Part shown: positions 39,225 through 52,866 of the stretch, piece by piece
Position numbering within the stretch: position 1 is the first letter of the stretch
Layout: each line of letters opens with the position of its first letter
Source of the DNA: Frigoribacterium faeni
GTDB taxonomy: Bacteria > Actinomycetota > Actinomycetes > Actinomycetales > Microbacteriaceae
Direction of reading: 5' to 3'
NCBI RefSeq assembly: GCF_007988805.1
Contig: NZ_BJUV01000005.1
Location: 62,001-126,000, forward strand
Length of the DNA stretch: 64,000 nt
Position numbers and translations under genes: made by a program
Notes under the pieces: model-generated
What the model saw: only the letters and a program-made list of their open reading frames with translations
Told to the model about the DNA's origin: nothing
Database searches by the model: none

Positions 39225-40309
39225 CCGACGCGACCCCCACCACGACCATCCGGGTCGGCGGCGACGCCCCCTACGACGTCCTCGTCGGGCGCGGTCTCGT
39301 GCGCGAGCTCCCCGGGCTCCTGCCTCCGCAGGCGAAGAAGGTGCTCATCGTGCACGCGCCGACGCTCGGGCGCAAGGCGAACGACGTCCGCGAGACCCTG
39401 ATCGAGGCGGGGTACGAGGCGATCATCGCCGAGGTGCCCGACGCCGAGGACGCCAAGCGCGTCGAGGTCGCCGCGTTCTGCTGGCAGGTGCTGGGTCAGG
39501 CCGACTTCACCCGCACCGACGTCGTGCTCGGCCTCGGCGGGGGAGCCATCACGGACCTCGCCGGCTTCGTGGCGGCGACCTGGCTGCGCGGGGTCGCCCT
39601 GGTGCAGATCCCGACGAGCGTGCTCGGCATGGTCGATGCCAGCGTCGGCGGCAAGACGGGCATCAACACCGCCGAGGGCAAGAACCTCGTCGGCGCGTTC
39701 CACCCGCCGATCGCCGTGCTGGCCGATCTCGACCACCTCGACACGCTGTCGAAGAACGAGATCCTCGCGGGCTTCGCCGAGATCGTGAAGGCGGGGTTCA
39801 TCGCCGAACCCGAGATCCTCGACATCATCGAGGCCGACGTCGACCGCGCCACCGACCCCGCGACGGCGGAGTTCCGCCGCGTCGTCGAGCTGTCGATCGC
39901 CCTCAAGGCCCGGGTGGTCGGCGAGGACCTCACCGAGCAGGGTCTGCGCGAGATCCTCAACTACGGTCACACCCTCGGTCATGCCGTCGAACACGCCGAG
40001 CGCTACCAGTGGCGGCACGGCGCGGCCGTGTCCGTCGGCATGGTGTTCGCCGCCGAGCTCGCGCGCCTCACGGGGCGCCTCTCCGACGAGGCGGTCGACC
40101 GGCACCGTCGCATCCTCGAATCGCTCACGCTGCCGGTCAGCTACCCGCTCGGCCGCTGGAACACCCTCCTCGCGACCATGCAGCGCGACAAGAAGGCGCG
40201 GGCCGGCATGCTGCGGTTCATCGTGCTCGACGAGATCGGGAAGCCGGTCGTGCTCCAGGGGCCCGATCAGAGCCTCCTCTTCGCCGCCTACCAGGAGATC
40301 GGCTCCTAG
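39221..40309 (+). CDS. aroB: 3-dehydroquinate synthase
   Basis: A 362-residue NAD and zinc enzyme that closes DAHP to 3-dehydroquinate. Visible: LGLGGGAITDLAGFVAATWLRG, IPTSVLGMVDASVGGKTGIN, and metal ligands in LNYGHTLGHAVEH plus the Glu of GFAEIVKAG. The ATG overlaps the end of aroK. aroQ and aroE are elsewhere. Confidence 0.96.
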   Translation: MTDATPTTTIRVGGDAPYDVLVGRGLVRELPGLLPPQAKKVLIVHAPTLGRKANDVRETLIEAGYEAIIAEVPDAEDAKRVEVAAFCWQVLGQADFTRTDVVLGLGGGAITDLAGFVAATWLRGVALVQIPTSVLGMVDASVGGKTGINTAEGKNLVGAFHPPIAVLADLDHLDTLSKNEILAGFAEIVKAGFIAEPEILDIIEADVDRATDPATAEFRRVVELSIALKARVVGEDLTEQGLREILNYGHTLGHAVEHAERYQWRHGAAVSVGMVFAAELARLTGRLSDEAVDRHRRILESLTLPVSYPLGRWNTLLATMQRDKKARAGMLRFIVLDEIGKPVVLQGPDQSLLFAAYQEIGS

Positions 40310-40394
40310 GTCGACCCCGTCGGGGCGTCCGCTACACTCGACGATGGCCTCTTTCGGGCCGTCCACTTCCTGACTCCGAACGGATCACGCGCGC

Positions 40395-40955
40395 ATGGCG
40401 ACTACCAACGACATCAAGAACGGTGCCGTCCTCAACCTCGACGGCCAGCTCTGGAACGTGATCGAGTTCCAGCACGTCAAGCCGGGCAAGGGTGGCGCGT
40501 TCGTCCGCACGAAGATGAAGAACGTCATGTCGGGCAAGGTCGTCGACAAGACCTTCAACGCCGGCACGAAGATCGACTTCGCGAACGTCGACCGCCGCGA
40601 GTACACGTACCTCTACGCCGAGGCCGACGGGTACGTCTTCATGGACACCAGCGACTACGACCAGATCAACGTGCCCGCCACGGTGGTCGGCGACGCCAAG
40701 AACTTCATGCTCGAGAACCAGAACGTGCAGATGGCGCTCCACGACGGCACGCCGCTCTACATCGAGCTCCCCGCCTCGGTCATCCTCGAGGTCACGTACA
40801 CCGAGCCCGGCCTCCAGGGCGACCGCTCGACGGGCGGCACGAAGCCCGCGACGGTCGAGACCGGCTACGAGATCCAGGTGCCCCTCTTCCTCGAGAACGG
40901 CACCAAGGTGAAGGTCGACACGCGCGACGGCAGCTACCTCGGCCGCGTCAGCTAG
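40395..40955 (+). CDS. efp: Elongation factor P
   Basis: A 186-residue three-domain translation factor that relieves stalling at polyproline. The loop [15 protein letters not shown] carries the residue that is modified in other bacteria; no modification enzyme gene is seen here. TACACT at 40333-40338 may be the -10. The ribosome-binding site is weak (CGGATCA). nusB follows 18 nt later. Confidence 0.95.
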   Translation: MATTNDIKNGAVLNLDGQLWNVIEFQHVKPGKGGAFVRTKMKNVMSGKVVDKTFNAGTKIDFANVDRREYTYLYAEADGYVFMDTSDYDQINVPATVVGDAKNFMLENQNVQMALHDGTPLYIELPASVILEVTYTEPGLQGDRSTGGTKPATVETGYEIQVPLFLENGTKVKVDTRDGSYLGRVS

Positions 40956-40973
40956 TCGGGGTCGTCGACCGCA

Positions 40974-41384
40974 GTGAGTGCCCGCACCAAAGCGCGTAAG
41001 CGCGCCCTCGACGTCCTCTACGTCGCCGACATCCGCGAGATCAGCATGACCGACGCCCTCGTCATGGAGACGACGCGAGCGATGGCCCAGCCGGAACGCA
41101 ACTCGAGCTGGGGCTACGCCCGCGACATCGTCCAGGGCGTCATCGACCACCGGTCCGAGATCGACGAGCTGATCGAGACCTACTCCCAGGGCTGGTCGTT
41201 GAACCGCATGCCCACGCTCGATCGCGCCATCCTGCGCATCGGCATCTGGGAGCTCGGACACAACGACGAGATCCCCGACCACGTCGCGATCAGCGAGGCG
41301 GTCGAGCTGGCCCAGTCGCTCAGCACCGACGACTCGGCGACCTTCGTCAACGGTCTGCTCGGTCGCATCGCCGCGAGCAGCTAG
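40974..41384 (+). CDS. nusB: Transcription antitermination factor NusB
   Basis: A 136-residue helical RNA-binding protein that joins NusE on rRNA boxA. It begins SARTKARKRALDVLYVADIR and contains LDRAILRIGIWEL and VAISEAVELAQSL. GTG start. The end of the gene contains the -10-like TAGGCT that probably starts the pyr operon. Confidence 0.93.
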   Translation: MSARTKARKRALDVLYVADIREISMTDALVMETTRAMAQPERNSSWGYARDIVQGVIDHRSEIDELIETYSQGWSLNRMPTLDRAILRIGIWELGHNDEIPDHVAISEAVELAQSLSTDDSATFVNGLLGRIAASS

Positions 41385-41488
41385 GCTGAGGCCCGTCGCG
41401 TGGCCGTCGCCCATCGGGCCCGACCTCGCACGACATGACATCCGACATCCTTTAAATTCCGTCCAGAGAGGCGGGGAAGGGGGTCCGA
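41382..41488 (+). promoter_or_regulatory. pyr operon promoter and PyrR-binding RNA leader
   Basis: TAGGCT (41382-41387) is a likely -10. The leader ends CATCCTTTAAATTCCG then TCCAGAGAGG then CGGGGAAGGGGG, a hairpin with the conserved GAGAGG loop known as the PyrR binding site. The ribosome site GGGGAAGGGGG forms the 3' side and can pair with CATCCTTT upstream. UMP-bound PyrR would thus block translation of the TTG-started pyrR, the mechanism described in mycobacteria. The element lies at about 41447-41488. Confidence 0.75.
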
Positions 41489-42061
41489 TTGAGCACCCGC
41501 ACCGTGCTGAGTCAGGCTGACATCACGCGCGCTCTGACGCGCATCTCGCACGAGATCCTCGAGTCGAACCGCGGGGCCGACGACCTCGTCGTCCTTGGCA
41601 TCCCGACCCGCGGCGTCGTCCTCGCCGAACGCATCGCCGCGACGTTGACGGCGATCTCGGGCACGGCGGTCCCGCTCGGGTCGGTCGACGTGACCATGTA
41701 CCGGGACGACCTGCGTCGGCAGCCCACCCGCGCCTCCCGCCCGACCTCGCTGCCCGCCGACGGGATCGACGGCAAGACGGTCGTCCTGGTCGACGACGTC
41801 CTCTACTCGGGCCGCACGATCCGGGCTGCGCTCGACGCCCTGAGCTCCCTCGGCCGGCCCCGGGCCGTCCGGCTCGCCGTCCTCGTCGACCGCGGGCACC
41901 GCGAGCTGCCGATCCGGGCCGACTTCGTGGGCAAGAACCTGCCGACGTCGACCTCCGAGCGCATCTTCGTGCGCGTCGCCGGAGTGGACGCCGACGAGCT
42001 CGTGGCCATCGAAGGAGGCGCGGACCCGGTCGACGGGTCGGCGGACGGAGGCGTCGCATGA
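41489..42061 (+). CDS. pyrR: Pyrimidine operon regulator PyrR
   Basis: A 190-residue PRT-fold RNA-binding regulator with the PRPP motif [17 protein letters not shown]. It probably senses uridine nucleotides and represses the operon through its own leader RNA. The start is TTG at 41489 behind GGGGAAGGGGG; this weak start suits a translationally controlled gene. The end overlaps pyrB by 4 nt. Confidence 0.93.
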   Translation: MSTRTVLSQADITRALTRISHEILESNRGADDLVVLGIPTRGVVLAERIAATLTAISGTAVPLGSVDVTMYRDDLRRQPTRASRPTSLPADGIDGKTVVLVDDVLYSGRTIRAALDALSSLGRPRAVRLAVLVDRGHRELPIRADFVGKNLPTSTSERIFVRVAGVDADELVAIEGGADPVDGSADGGVA

Positions 42062-43014
42062 GGCACCTGCTCAGCGCGGCCGACCTTTCACGCGAGGACG
42101 CCCTCCGCATCCTCGACATCGCCGAGGACATGGCCGACGTCTCCACCCGTGAGGTCAGGAAGCTTCCCACCCTCCGGGGGACGACCGTCGTCAACCTCTT
42201 CTACGAGGACAGCACCCGCACCCGCATCTCGTTCGAGGCCGCCGCGAAGCGGCTCAGCGCCGACGTGATCAACTTCGCGGCCAAGGGCTCGAGCGTCTCG
42301 AAGGGCGAGTCGCTCAAGGACACCGCCCAGACCCTCGCCGCCATGGGCGCCGACGGCATCGTCATCCGGCACCCGTCCTCCGGTGCGCCCAAGGTGCTCG
42401 CCGACAGCGGCTGGGTCGAGGCGGGCATCGTGAACGCCGGCGACGGGACGCACGAGCACCCGACGCAGGCTCTGCTCGACGCCTTCACGATGCGCCGCCG
42501 CATCCACGGGCCGGCCAGTCGGGGCCGCGACCTCGACGGGCTGCGCGTGGTCGTCGTCGGCGACATCCTGCACTCGCGGGTGGCCCGGTCGAACGCCTGG
42601 CTGCTGCGGACGCTCGGTGCGCAGGTCACCGTCGTCGCACCTCCCACGCTGCTCCCCGTCGACATCAGCCGCTTCGGCGTCGACGTCCACTTCGATCTCG
42701 ACGAGGCCCTCGCCCGGGTCCGGCCCGACGTCGTCATGATGCTGCGCATCCAGCAGGAGCGCATGAACGAGGCGTTCTTCCCCAACGCCCGCGAGTACGC
42801 GCGGTCCTGGGGGCTGAGCGCGGCGCGCTTCCGGGCGCTGCCCGAGTCGACCGTCGTCATGCACCCGGGCCCGATGAACCGCGGGCTCGAGATCAGCGAC
42901 GAGGCCGCGGACTCGCCGCGGTCCACCGTCCGAGAGCAGGTCGCCAACGGCGTCGCCGTGCGGATGGCCGTGCTCTACCTCACACTCGCCGGCGACCGGG
43001 AGGACTCCCTGTGA
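42058..43014 (+). CDS. pyrB: Aspartate carbamoyltransferase catalytic subunit
   Basis: A 318-residue enzyme making carbamoyl-aspartate. Carbamoyl-phosphate loop [25 protein letters not shown] and the aspartate-binding region [10 protein letters not shown] are present. There is no pyrI, and a catalytic trimer is expected. It overlaps pyrR and pyrC by 4 nt. Confidence 0.96.
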   Translation: MRHLLSAADLSREDALRILDIAEDMADVSTREVRKLPTLRGTTVVNLFYEDSTRTRISFEAAAKRLSADVINFAAKGSSVSKGESLKDTAQTLAAMGADGIVIRHPSSGAPKVLADSGWVEAGIVNAGDGTHEHPTQALLDAFTMRRRIHGPASRGRDLDGLRVVVVGDILHSRVARSNAWLLRTLGAQVTVVAPPTLLPVDISRFGVDVHFDLDEALARVRPDVVMMLRIQQERMNEAFFPNAREYARSWGLSAARFRALPESTVVMHPGPMNRGLEISDEAADSPRSTVREQVANGVAVRMAVLYLTLAGDREDSL

Positions 43015-44378
43015 CCACCACTCATCTGATCCGCGCCGTCGAGACGATCGACGGCCGGCGCACCGACGTCGTCGTCCGCGACGGGATCGTGACCGAGCTC
43101 GGCTCCGGCCTCAGCGCGGTCGGCGCCACCGTGCACGACGCCGACGGGCTGCTGGCGCTCCCCGGGCTCGTCGACCTGCACACCCACCTCCGCGAACCCG
43201 GCGGCGAGGGCAGCGAGACCGTCCTCACCGGGTCCCGGGCGGCGGCGGCAGGGGGCTACACGGCGGTCAACGCCATGGCGAACTCCTCTCCCGTGGCCGA
43301 CACGGCGGGGGTCGTCGAGCAGGTCCAGGCCCTCGGCGACCGCGCCGGGTACGTGACGGTCCGCCCGATCGGCGCCGTCTCCCGTGGCCTCGAGGGCACC
43401 CACCTGTCCGAGATCGGCGCCATGGCCCGGTCGCGGGCGGCGGTGCGGGTCTTCTCCGACGACGGCCACTGCGTCAGCGATCCGCTGCTCATGCGCCGTG
43501 CCCTCGAGTACGTGAAGGGCTTCGGCGGAGTCGTCGCCCAGCACGCCCAGGAGCCGCGCCTGACCATCGGCGCCCAGATGAACGAGGGCGCCCTCTCGGC
43601 CGAGCTCGGACTCGCCGGCTGGCCCGCCGTCGCCGAGGAGGCGATCATCGCCCGGGACGTCCTGCTCGCCGACCACGTCGGGGCACGTCTGCACGTCTGC
43701 CACGTCTCGACGGCGGGCAGCGTCGAGGTGATCCGCTGGGCCAAGTCCCGCGGCATCGCCGTGACGGCCGAGGTCACCCCGCACCACCTGCTCCTCACCG
43801 ACGACCTCGTCGCCACCTACGACTCGCTGTACAAGGTCAATCCGCCGCTGCGCGGCGGAGACGACGTCGACGCCCTGCGGGCGGCGCTGGCCGACGGCAC
43901 CATCGACATCGTCGCGACCGACCACGCCCCGCACACGTCCGAGGCGAAGTGCTGCGAATGGGACGCCGCCGCCAACGGCATGGTGGGTCTCGAATCGGCG
44001 CTGTCGATCGTGCACCACACGATGGTCGAGACGGGTCTCATCGGCTGGGACGACGTCGCCCGCGTCATGTCGAGCGGCCCCGCCGCCATCGGTCAGGTCT
44101 CCGGCCAGGGGCGCCCGCTCGCCGTGGGGGAGCCGGCCGAGCTCACCCTCTACGATCGAGATGTGACCCGCACCTTCTCGCCCGACCACCTCGCGGGCAA
44201 GAGCCGGAACTCGCCCTTCTTCGGGCGCACGCTCCCGGGCCGTGTCCAGGCGACGTTCCATCAGGGCTACGCGACCGTCCTCGACGGCGCCGTCGTCGAC
44301 ACCGAGACGATCGGACGAGCGGCCGCCTCCGTGCAGGCGCACCGGTCGCTCGACCAGGCGGAGGCGACGAGCCGGTGA
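43011..44378 (+). CDS. pyrC: Dihydroorotase
   Basis: A 455-residue amidohydrolase of the class I type. Zinc ligands are in [21 protein letters not shown] and [12 protein letters not shown]; the C-terminal part has [20 protein letters not shown] overlaps on both sides. It closes carbamoyl-aspartate to dihydroorotate. Confidence 0.95.
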   Translation: MTTTHLIRAVETIDGRRTDVVVRDGIVTELGSGLSAVGATVHDADGLLALPGLVDLHTHLREPGGEGSETVLTGSRAAAAGGYTAVNAMANSSPVADTAGVVEQVQALGDRAGYVTVRPIGAVSRGLEGTHLSEIGAMARSRAAVRVFSDDGHCVSDPLLMRRALEYVKGFGGVVAQHAQEPRLTIGAQMNEGALSAELGLAGWPAVAEEAIIARDVLLADHVGARLHVCHVSTAGSVEVIRWAKSRGIAVTAEVTPHHLLLTDDLVATYDSLYKVNPPLRGGDDVDALRAALADGTIDIVATDHAPHTSEAKCCEWDAAANGMVGLESALSIVHHTMVETGLIGWDDVARVMSSGPAAIGQVSGQGRPLAVGEPAELTLYDRDVTRTFSPDHLAGKSRNSPFFGRTLPGRVQATFHQGYATVLDGAVVDTETIGRAAASVQAHRSLDQAEATSR

Positions 44379-44893
44379 TCTACTGGTGGATCGGACTCGG
44401 CATCCTCGTCCTGCTCGCGCTGCTGATCTGGCAGATGGCCCGGTCCTGGCGGGCTCGCGGCCGCCGTCAGGCCGACATCGCACTCCCCGAGGCCGCACCG
44501 GACGACCTGGGCCCGGCCCTCGTCGAGACCGACGGCTTCTACGTCGCCACGAGTCGCGCCGACGACCCGCTCGACCGCATCGTCATCGGCGGGCTCGGCT
44601 TCCGAGGTCGCGCCGTCGTGTCGGTGCACGCCGAGGGCGTCCGTCTCGAGATCGCGGGCGAACCGGCCAAGCTGATCCGCGCCTCCTCGATCCGAGACGT
44701 CGGGCGGGCGACCTGGACCATCGACCGCGTCGTCGAAGAGGGCGGGCTGGTGCTCGTCGCCTGGTCCCTCGGCGACACCGACGTCGACACCTACCTGCGC
44801 ATCACCGACGACCCCACCGCCGTCGTCGACCAGATCCGCGCACTCATGCCCGCGGCCCCTCGGGCCGCAACCAGCACAGGAGAGAACCCGTGA
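44375..44893 (+). CDS. Membrane-anchored PH-like domain protein of the pyr operon
   Basis: A 172-residue protein with one N-terminal helix ([19 protein letters not shown]), a basic stretch ([10 protein letters not shown]), then a beta-rich PH-like domain with [26 protein letters not shown] membrane protein of this kind sits between pyrC and carA in mycobacteria and many actinobacteria; its role is unknown. The GTG overlaps the pyrC stop and the end overlaps carA. Confidence 0.8.
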   Translation: MIYWWIGLGILVLLALLIWQMARSWRARGRRQADIALPEAAPDDLGPALVETDGFYVATSRADDPLDRIVIGGLGFRGRAVVSVHAEGVRLEIAGEPAKLIRASSIRDVGRATWTIDRVVEEGGLVLVAWSLGDTDVDTYLRITDDPTAVVDQIRALMPAAPRAATSTGENP

Positions 44894-46058
44894 CCGAAAA
44901 AGCCGTCCTCGTCCTCGCAGACGGATCCCGCTACACCGGCCTCGCCTACGGCGCGGTCGGACGCACCCTCGGCGAGGCGGTCTTCGCCACCGGCATGACC
45001 GGCTACCAGGAGACCCTCACCGACCCCTCGTACGCCGGGCAGATCGTCGTCATGACCGCACCCCACATCGGGAACACGGGGGTGAACGACACCGACCCCG
45101 AGTCGCGCCGCATCTGGGTCGCCGGCTACGTCGTCCGCGACGCCAGCCGCGTCGTGTCGAACCACCGGGCCCAGGGCAGCCTCGACGATCAGCTGGTCGC
45201 CGACGGCATCGTCGGCATCCGCGGCATCGACACGCGCGCCGTGACCCGCCGCCTCCGAGAGGCCGGCTCGATGAAGGGCGGCGTGTTCAGCGGCCCCGAC
45301 GCCGATCTCGACCCGGCCGAGCAGCTCGCCCTCGTCACCGCGGGGGACGACATGCGCGGCCTGAACCTCTCGAGCCGGGTGTCGACGGTCGAGCCGTACG
45401 TGCTGCCGGCCGAAGGCGAGCGCATCGGCTCGGTCGCCGTGCTCGACCTCGGCGTGAAGACGTCGACCCTCCGCTACCTCGCCCAGCGGGGCTTCGAGGT
45501 GCACGTGCTGCCCCAGGCCACGACGCTCGACGAGCTCCGTGCGCTCGCCCCCGACGCCCTGTTCTACTCGAACGGCCCCGGCGACCCCGCGGCGAGCGAC
45601 GCCCAGGTCGAGCTGCTGCAGGGGGCGCTGCGCGACGGCCTGCCGTACTTCGGCATCTGCTTCGGCAACCAGCTCTTCGGTCGGGCCCTCGGGTTCGGCA
45701 CCTACAAGCTGCCCTTCGGACACCGCGGGATCAACCAGCCGGTGCTCGACAAGACGACCAACCGCGTCGAGATCACCAGTCAGAACCACGGCTTCGCCGT
45801 CGACGCCCCCATCGAGGGCGTGCTCGACTCGCCCGCCGGCTTCGGCCGCGTCGAGGTCAGCCACTACAGCCTGAACGACCACGTGGTCGAGGGTCTCCGC
45901 GCTCTCGACATCCCGGCCTTCTCGGTGCAGTACCACCCCGAGGCCGCCGCCGGCCCGCACGACAGCAACCACCTCTTCGACCGCTTCCGCGAGGCGGTCG
46001 TCGCCCGCACGAACGGCCAGGCCGTCGACTTCGGCTCCGACATCGAAAGCAGCAACTG

Positions 46059-46059
<1 letters not shown>
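44890..46059 (+). CDS. carA: Carbamoyl-phosphate synthase small subunit
   Basis: A 389-residue glutaminase subunit. The class I amidotransferase site is [13 protein letters not shown] (Cys) with [11 protein letters not shown] (His-Glu), and the N-terminal domain has [23 protein letters not shown] start behind AGGAGAG. It overlaps carB by one base. Confidence 0.96.
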
Positions 46060-49330
<3,271 letters not shown>

Positions 49331-49334
<4 letters not shown>

Positions 49335-50203
49335 CCGACCCGTCGACGACGCGTCCCTTCGGCGAACGGCTCGGCGAGACCTTCGACCGGCTCGGGCCGC
49401 TCTGCGTGGGCATCGACCCGCACCCCTATCTGCTCGACGAGTGGCGCCTGACGGCGGGCGCGTCCGGCGTCCGCGACTTCGGGCTCCGGGTCGTCGAGCA
49501 GACGGTCCGAGGAGGGGCGGGCATCGTGAAGCCGCAGGTCGCCTTCTACGAGCGGTGGGGCTCGGCCGGGTTCGCCGCGCTCGAGGACGTCCTCGCGGCC
49601 GCGCGCGCGGCGGGCCTGCTCGTGGTCGGCGACGCGAAGCGCGGCGACATCGGCAGCACGATGGACGCCTACGGCGACGCCTGGTTCGCCGCCGACTCGG
49701 CCCTCCGCGTCGACGCCCTGACGGTCTCGCCGTATCTCGGGCTCGGCTCCATGACGGGTCTCATCGCCCGGGCCCGGGCCGCCGGAGCCGGCGTCTTCGT
49801 GCTCGGCGCGACGTCGAACCCCGAGGCACGGGTCACGCAGTCCGCACGCCGCACCTCGGACGACGGCACGGTGTCGACGGTCGCGGGCGGTATCGTCGAC
49901 GACGTGCTGCACGACAACCAGATCGCCGGGGACTCCCGGTTCGGCTCGGTGGGGCTGGTGCTCGGCGCGACCGTCGACCTGGCCGACGCCGGGGTCGACC
50001 TCGACCGTCTGACCACGACTCCCGTCCTCGCTCCCGGCTTCGGGCACCAGGGCGCTCGCTACGCCGACATCCGCGCCGTCTTCGGCCCGGCCTCGCGTTC
50101 GGTCATCGTCTCGGCCTCCCGCGCGCTGCTGGCGCACGGCGGACCGGGTCTCGCCGAGGCCGTCCGCCGCGACGTCGACGAGGTGCGTCGATGCCTCGTC
50201 TGA
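49331..50203 (+). CDS. pyrF: Orotidine 5'-phosphate decarboxylase, type 2
   Basis: A 290-residue barrel of the longer type 2 family found in mycobacteria. The catalytic Asp-Lys-Asp array is in [17 protein letters not shown], with [12 protein letters not shown] at the start and [14 protein letters not shown] near the end. It completes UMP synthesis with pyrE elsewhere. It overlaps the next gene by 13 nt. Confidence 0.95.
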
Positions 50204-51105
50204 CCCCGCCGCCGGTCGACCGGGCCGCCGCCGCACGAGCGGCCGTGGCGGCCCGCCGGGCCCGCGCTGCCGTCAAGTCCGCCGTGGCCGACCGGAGCCG
50301 CCAGGCTCTCGACGTCGCCGAGAGCGCCTGGGCGGGCGAACCCACGGCACCCGAGGCCACCCTGCGGGTCCGCGAGCTCCTGACGAGCATCCCCGGCATC
50401 GGCCCGACCCGTGCCGCGCGGGTCATGTCCGACCTCGGCATCGCCGAGTCCAAGCGGGTCGGCGGCCTCGGCGTCCGTCAGCGGCGCACGCTGGGGGACT
50501 GGCTGGCGCACCGCGAGGCCCGCGGACGGCTCCGCTCGCGCCTGGTCGTCCTCGCCGGTCCGACGGCCGTCGGCAAGGGGACGGTGTCGGCCCACATCCG
50601 CGACAACTACCCCGACGTGCATCTCTCGATCTCCGCCACGACCCGGTCGCCCCGCCCCGGGGAGGTCGACGGCGTGCACTACTACTTCGTCGACGACGCC
50701 GAGTTCGACCGCATGATCCGCGACCGCGAGCTCCTCGAGTACGCGACGGTGCACAACTCGTACCGTTACGGCACCCCGCGTCCGCCGATCGACGCGGCTC
50801 TCCACGAGGGCCGGAGCGTCCTGCTCGAGATCGACCTGCAGGGCGCGCGCCTCGTGCGAGTCGCCATGCCCGAAGCGGTCCTCGTGTTCCTCCTGCCCCC
50901 GACGTGGGACGAGCTCGTGCGTCGGCTGATCGGTCGCGGCACCGAGGACGCGGCCGAACAGCAGCGTCGACTCGAGACCGCGAAGGTCGAACTCGCGGCC
51001 CAGGACGAGTTCGACGTCAAGGTCGTCAACCACGACGTGGCCGAAGCGGCCCGCGAGGTCGTAGAATTGATGACTGCGTCCGACGACGCGCGTCCGCGCG
51101 ACTGA
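50191..51105 (+). CDS. gmk: Fusion of mIHF-type integration host factor and guanylate kinase
   Basis: A 304-residue protein in two parts. Residues 1-110 resemble actinobacterial m[23 protein letters not shown], then the helix-two-turn-helix [21 protein letters not shown] and [16 protein letters not shown]. Residues 118-304 are guanylate kinase: P-loop GPTAVGKGT (123-131), [21 protein letters not shown], and [10 protein letters not shown]. In mycobacteria mihF and gmk are separate adjacent genes; here one frame spans both with no stop. A single protein would combine a nucleoid protein with GMP phosphorylation. ATG at 50191 lies inside the end of pyrF. Confidence 0.9.
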   Translation: MPRLTPPPVDRAAAARAAVAARRARAAVKSAVADRSRQALDVAESAWAGEPTAPEATLRVRELLTSIPGIGPTRAARVMSDLGIAESKRVGGLGVRQRRTLGDWLAHREARGRLRSRLVVLAGPTAVGKGTVSAHIRDNYPDVHLSISATTRSPRPGEVDGVHYYFVDDAEFDRMIRDRELLEYATVHNSYRYGTPRPPIDAALHEGRSVLLEIDLQGARLVRVAMPEAVLVFLLPPTWDELVRRLIGRGTEDAAEQQRRLETAKVELAAQDEFDVKVVNHDVAEAAREVVELMTASDDARPRD

Positions 51106-51178
51106 TCGACGCCACGACTTCCCCCTCCACACGCCCGGTCGGCGCGCGGAGACACAGCCCCACGAACGAGGAGTAACC

Positions 51179-51445
51179 ATGGCCGACAAGAACCAGGGCA
51201 TCATCGATCCCCCCATCGACGAGCTGCTCTCGAAGGTCGAGTCGAAGTACGCGCTCGTCATCTTCGCCTCCAAGCGCGCCCGCCAGATCAACGACTACTA
51301 CGCCGACCTCCACGAGGGCAGCCTGTTCGACAACGTCGGCCCCCTGGTCGACAGCACGATCGACGACAAGCCGCTGTCGGTCGCGATGCACGAGATCAAC
51401 GAGGACAAGCTCGAGGTCAAGCCGCTGGCGACCCCGGCCGACTGA
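51179..51445 (+). CDS. rpoZ: DNA-directed RNA polymerase omega subunit
   Basis: An 88-residue subunit that helps beta' folding. It contains [30 protein letters not shown] and a C-terminal [14 protein letters not shown] behind CGAGGAG. The usual downstream neighbour coaBC is missing, and a promoter and hairpin follow instead. Confidence 0.95.
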   Translation: MADKNQGIIDPPIDELLSKVESKYALVIFASKRARQINDYYADLHEGSLFDNVGPLVDSTIDDKPLSVAMHEINEDKLEVKPLATPAD

Positions 51446-51480
51446 TCGCCCGCCGCCGAGGCGGCATGTCACAGACCGAC

Positions 51481-51493
51481 CCACTGTCAGTGG
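51481..51493. promoter_or_regulatory. Palindromic candidate operator of metK
   Basis: CCACTGTCAGTGG is a perfect 6-1-6 palindrome whose end lies 7 bp before the TAGACT -10 (51501-51506), covering the -35 position. A repressor bound here would block the metK-priA-fmt-rsmB promoter. The factor is unknown; it does not resemble the corynebacterial McbR site. Confidence 0.5.
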
Positions 51494-51500
51494 CCGGTCA

Positions 51501-51545
51501 TAGACTCGACGAGGCCCCCGGGAGGACATCCCGCGGGGCCTCGTC
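51501..51545 (+). promoter_or_regulatory. metK promoter -10 and leader hairpin
   Basis: TAGACT (51501-51506) is followed at once by a hairpin: GACGAGGCCCC (51508-51518) with GGGGCCTCGTC (51535-51545), extended inward by CGGGA/TCCCG. It could be the rpoZ terminator or, since it lies in the predicted metK leader, an attenuator. No T-run follows. There are 56 nt from the hairpin to the metK start. Confidence 0.55.
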
Positions 51546-51601
51546 ACGTCCATCGGCACGACGCACCCGTCGCACCGCCCACCGCTCACGAGGGGATCCC
51601 C

Positions 51602-52834
51602 TTGACCTTGACCGACGCCACCGCCAGCACGAGCACCGCGACTCCGACCGGCCTCCGGCTGTTCACCTCCGAGTCCGTCACCGAGGGGCACCCCGACAAG
51701 ATCTGCGATCAGATCTCCGACGGCATCCTCGACGCTCTCCTGGCGGTCGACCCGGCCAGCCGGGTCGCGGTCGAGACCATGGTGACGACCGGTCTCGTCC
51801 ACGTCGCCGGCGAGGTCACGACCAAGGGCTACGTCGACATCCCGACGATCGTGCGCGATCTCATCGTCGGCATCGGCTACGACTCCTCGGCGGTCAGCTT
51901 CGACGGCCGCACGTGCGGCGTCGAGGTGTCGATCGGCGCGCAGTCGCCGGACATCGCCCAGGGCGTCGACTCCGCGCTCGAGGCTCGGGGCGGCGACGAC
52001 GACGCCCTCAATCGTCAGGGTGCCGGCGACCAGGGGATCATGTTCGGCTACGCCACGAACGAGACCCCGCAGTACATGCCCCTGCCCGTGTGGCTGGCCC
52101 ACCGTCTCGCCGAGCGACTCGCGTCCGTCCGCAAATCGGGGCAGCTCGACTACCTGCGCCCCGACGGCAAGACCCAGGTCACCGTCGGCTACGACGGCGT
52201 GGTCCCCGTCACCGTCGACACCGTCGTCCTGTCGACCCAGCACTCGCCGAGCGTCTCGAGCGCCCAGCTCGAGAGCGACGTCATCGCCCAGGTGATCCGC
52301 CCCGTCCTCGACGAGGCCGGGCTCGACTCGTCCGCCACCCGCTTCATCATCAACCCCACCGGTCGTTTCGAGATCGGGGGCCCGCAGGGCGACGCCGGTC
52401 TGACCGGGCGCAAGATCATCGTCGACACCTACGGGGGAGCGAGCCGCCACGGCGGCGGCGCGTTCTCGGGCAAGGACCCGTCGAAGGTCGACCGCTCGGC
52501 CGCCTACGCGATGCGCTGGGTCGCGAAGAACGCCGTGGCGGCGGGACTGGCCGACCGTCTGGAGCTCCAGGTCGCCTACGCGATCGGTCGTGCCGCTCCG
52601 GTCGGCCTCTACGTCGAGACCTTCGGCACGGGTCGGGTCTCCGACGCGACGATCATCGACGCCATCGGCACGGTCTTCGACCTCCGTCCGGCGGCCATCA
52701 TCCGCGACCTCGATCTCCTGCGGCCGATCTACGCCGCGACGTCGACCTACGGACACTTCGGTCGCGATCTGCCCGACTTCACGTGGGAGGCCCTCGACCG
52801 CGTCGACGCGCTGCGGGCCGCCGCCGGGCTCTGA
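51602..52834 (+). CDS. metK: S-adenosylmethionine synthase
   Basis: A 410-residue enzyme making SAM from ATP and methionine. Signatures: [31 protein letters not shown] and [16 protein letters not shown]. The start is TTG at 51602 behind GAGGGG; a second in-frame TTG lies 6 nt later. It leads the metK-priA-fmt-rsmB run. Confidence 0.96.
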   Translation: MTLTDATASTSTATPTGLRLFTSESVTEGHPDKICDQISDGILDALLAVDPASRVAVETMVTTGLVHVAGEVTTKGYVDIPTIVRDLIVGIGYDSSAVSFDGRTCGVEVSIGAQSPDIAQGVDSALEARGGDDDALNRQGAGDQGIMFGYATNETPQYMPLPVWLAHRLAERLASVRKSGQLDYLRPDGKTQVTVGYDGVVPVTVDTVVLSTQHSPSVSSAQLESDVIAQVIRPVLDEAGLDSSATRFIINPTGRFEIGGPQGDAGLTGRKIIVDTYGGASRHGGGAFSGKDPSKVDRSAAYAMRWVAKNAVAAGLADRLELQVAYAIGRAAPVGLYVETFGTGRVSDATIIDAIGTVFDLRPAAIIRDLDLLRPIYAATSTYGHFGRDLPDFTWEALDRVDALRAAAGL

Positions 52835-52866
52835 CCGGTGTCCCGCTGTCGGGGTCGGGTGTCGCG

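Noticed and set aside
50191-51105. mIHF-Gmk fusion as a sequencing artefact
   Set aside because: The linker is in frame, contains sensible residues ([20 protein letters not shown]) and shows no homopolymer that would suggest an indel. It was kept as a real fusion.
51446-51601. SAM riboswitch in the metK leader
   Set aside because: There is only one long hairpin; no multi-helix junction, kink-turn or pseudoknot pattern of known SAM riboswitches was visible.
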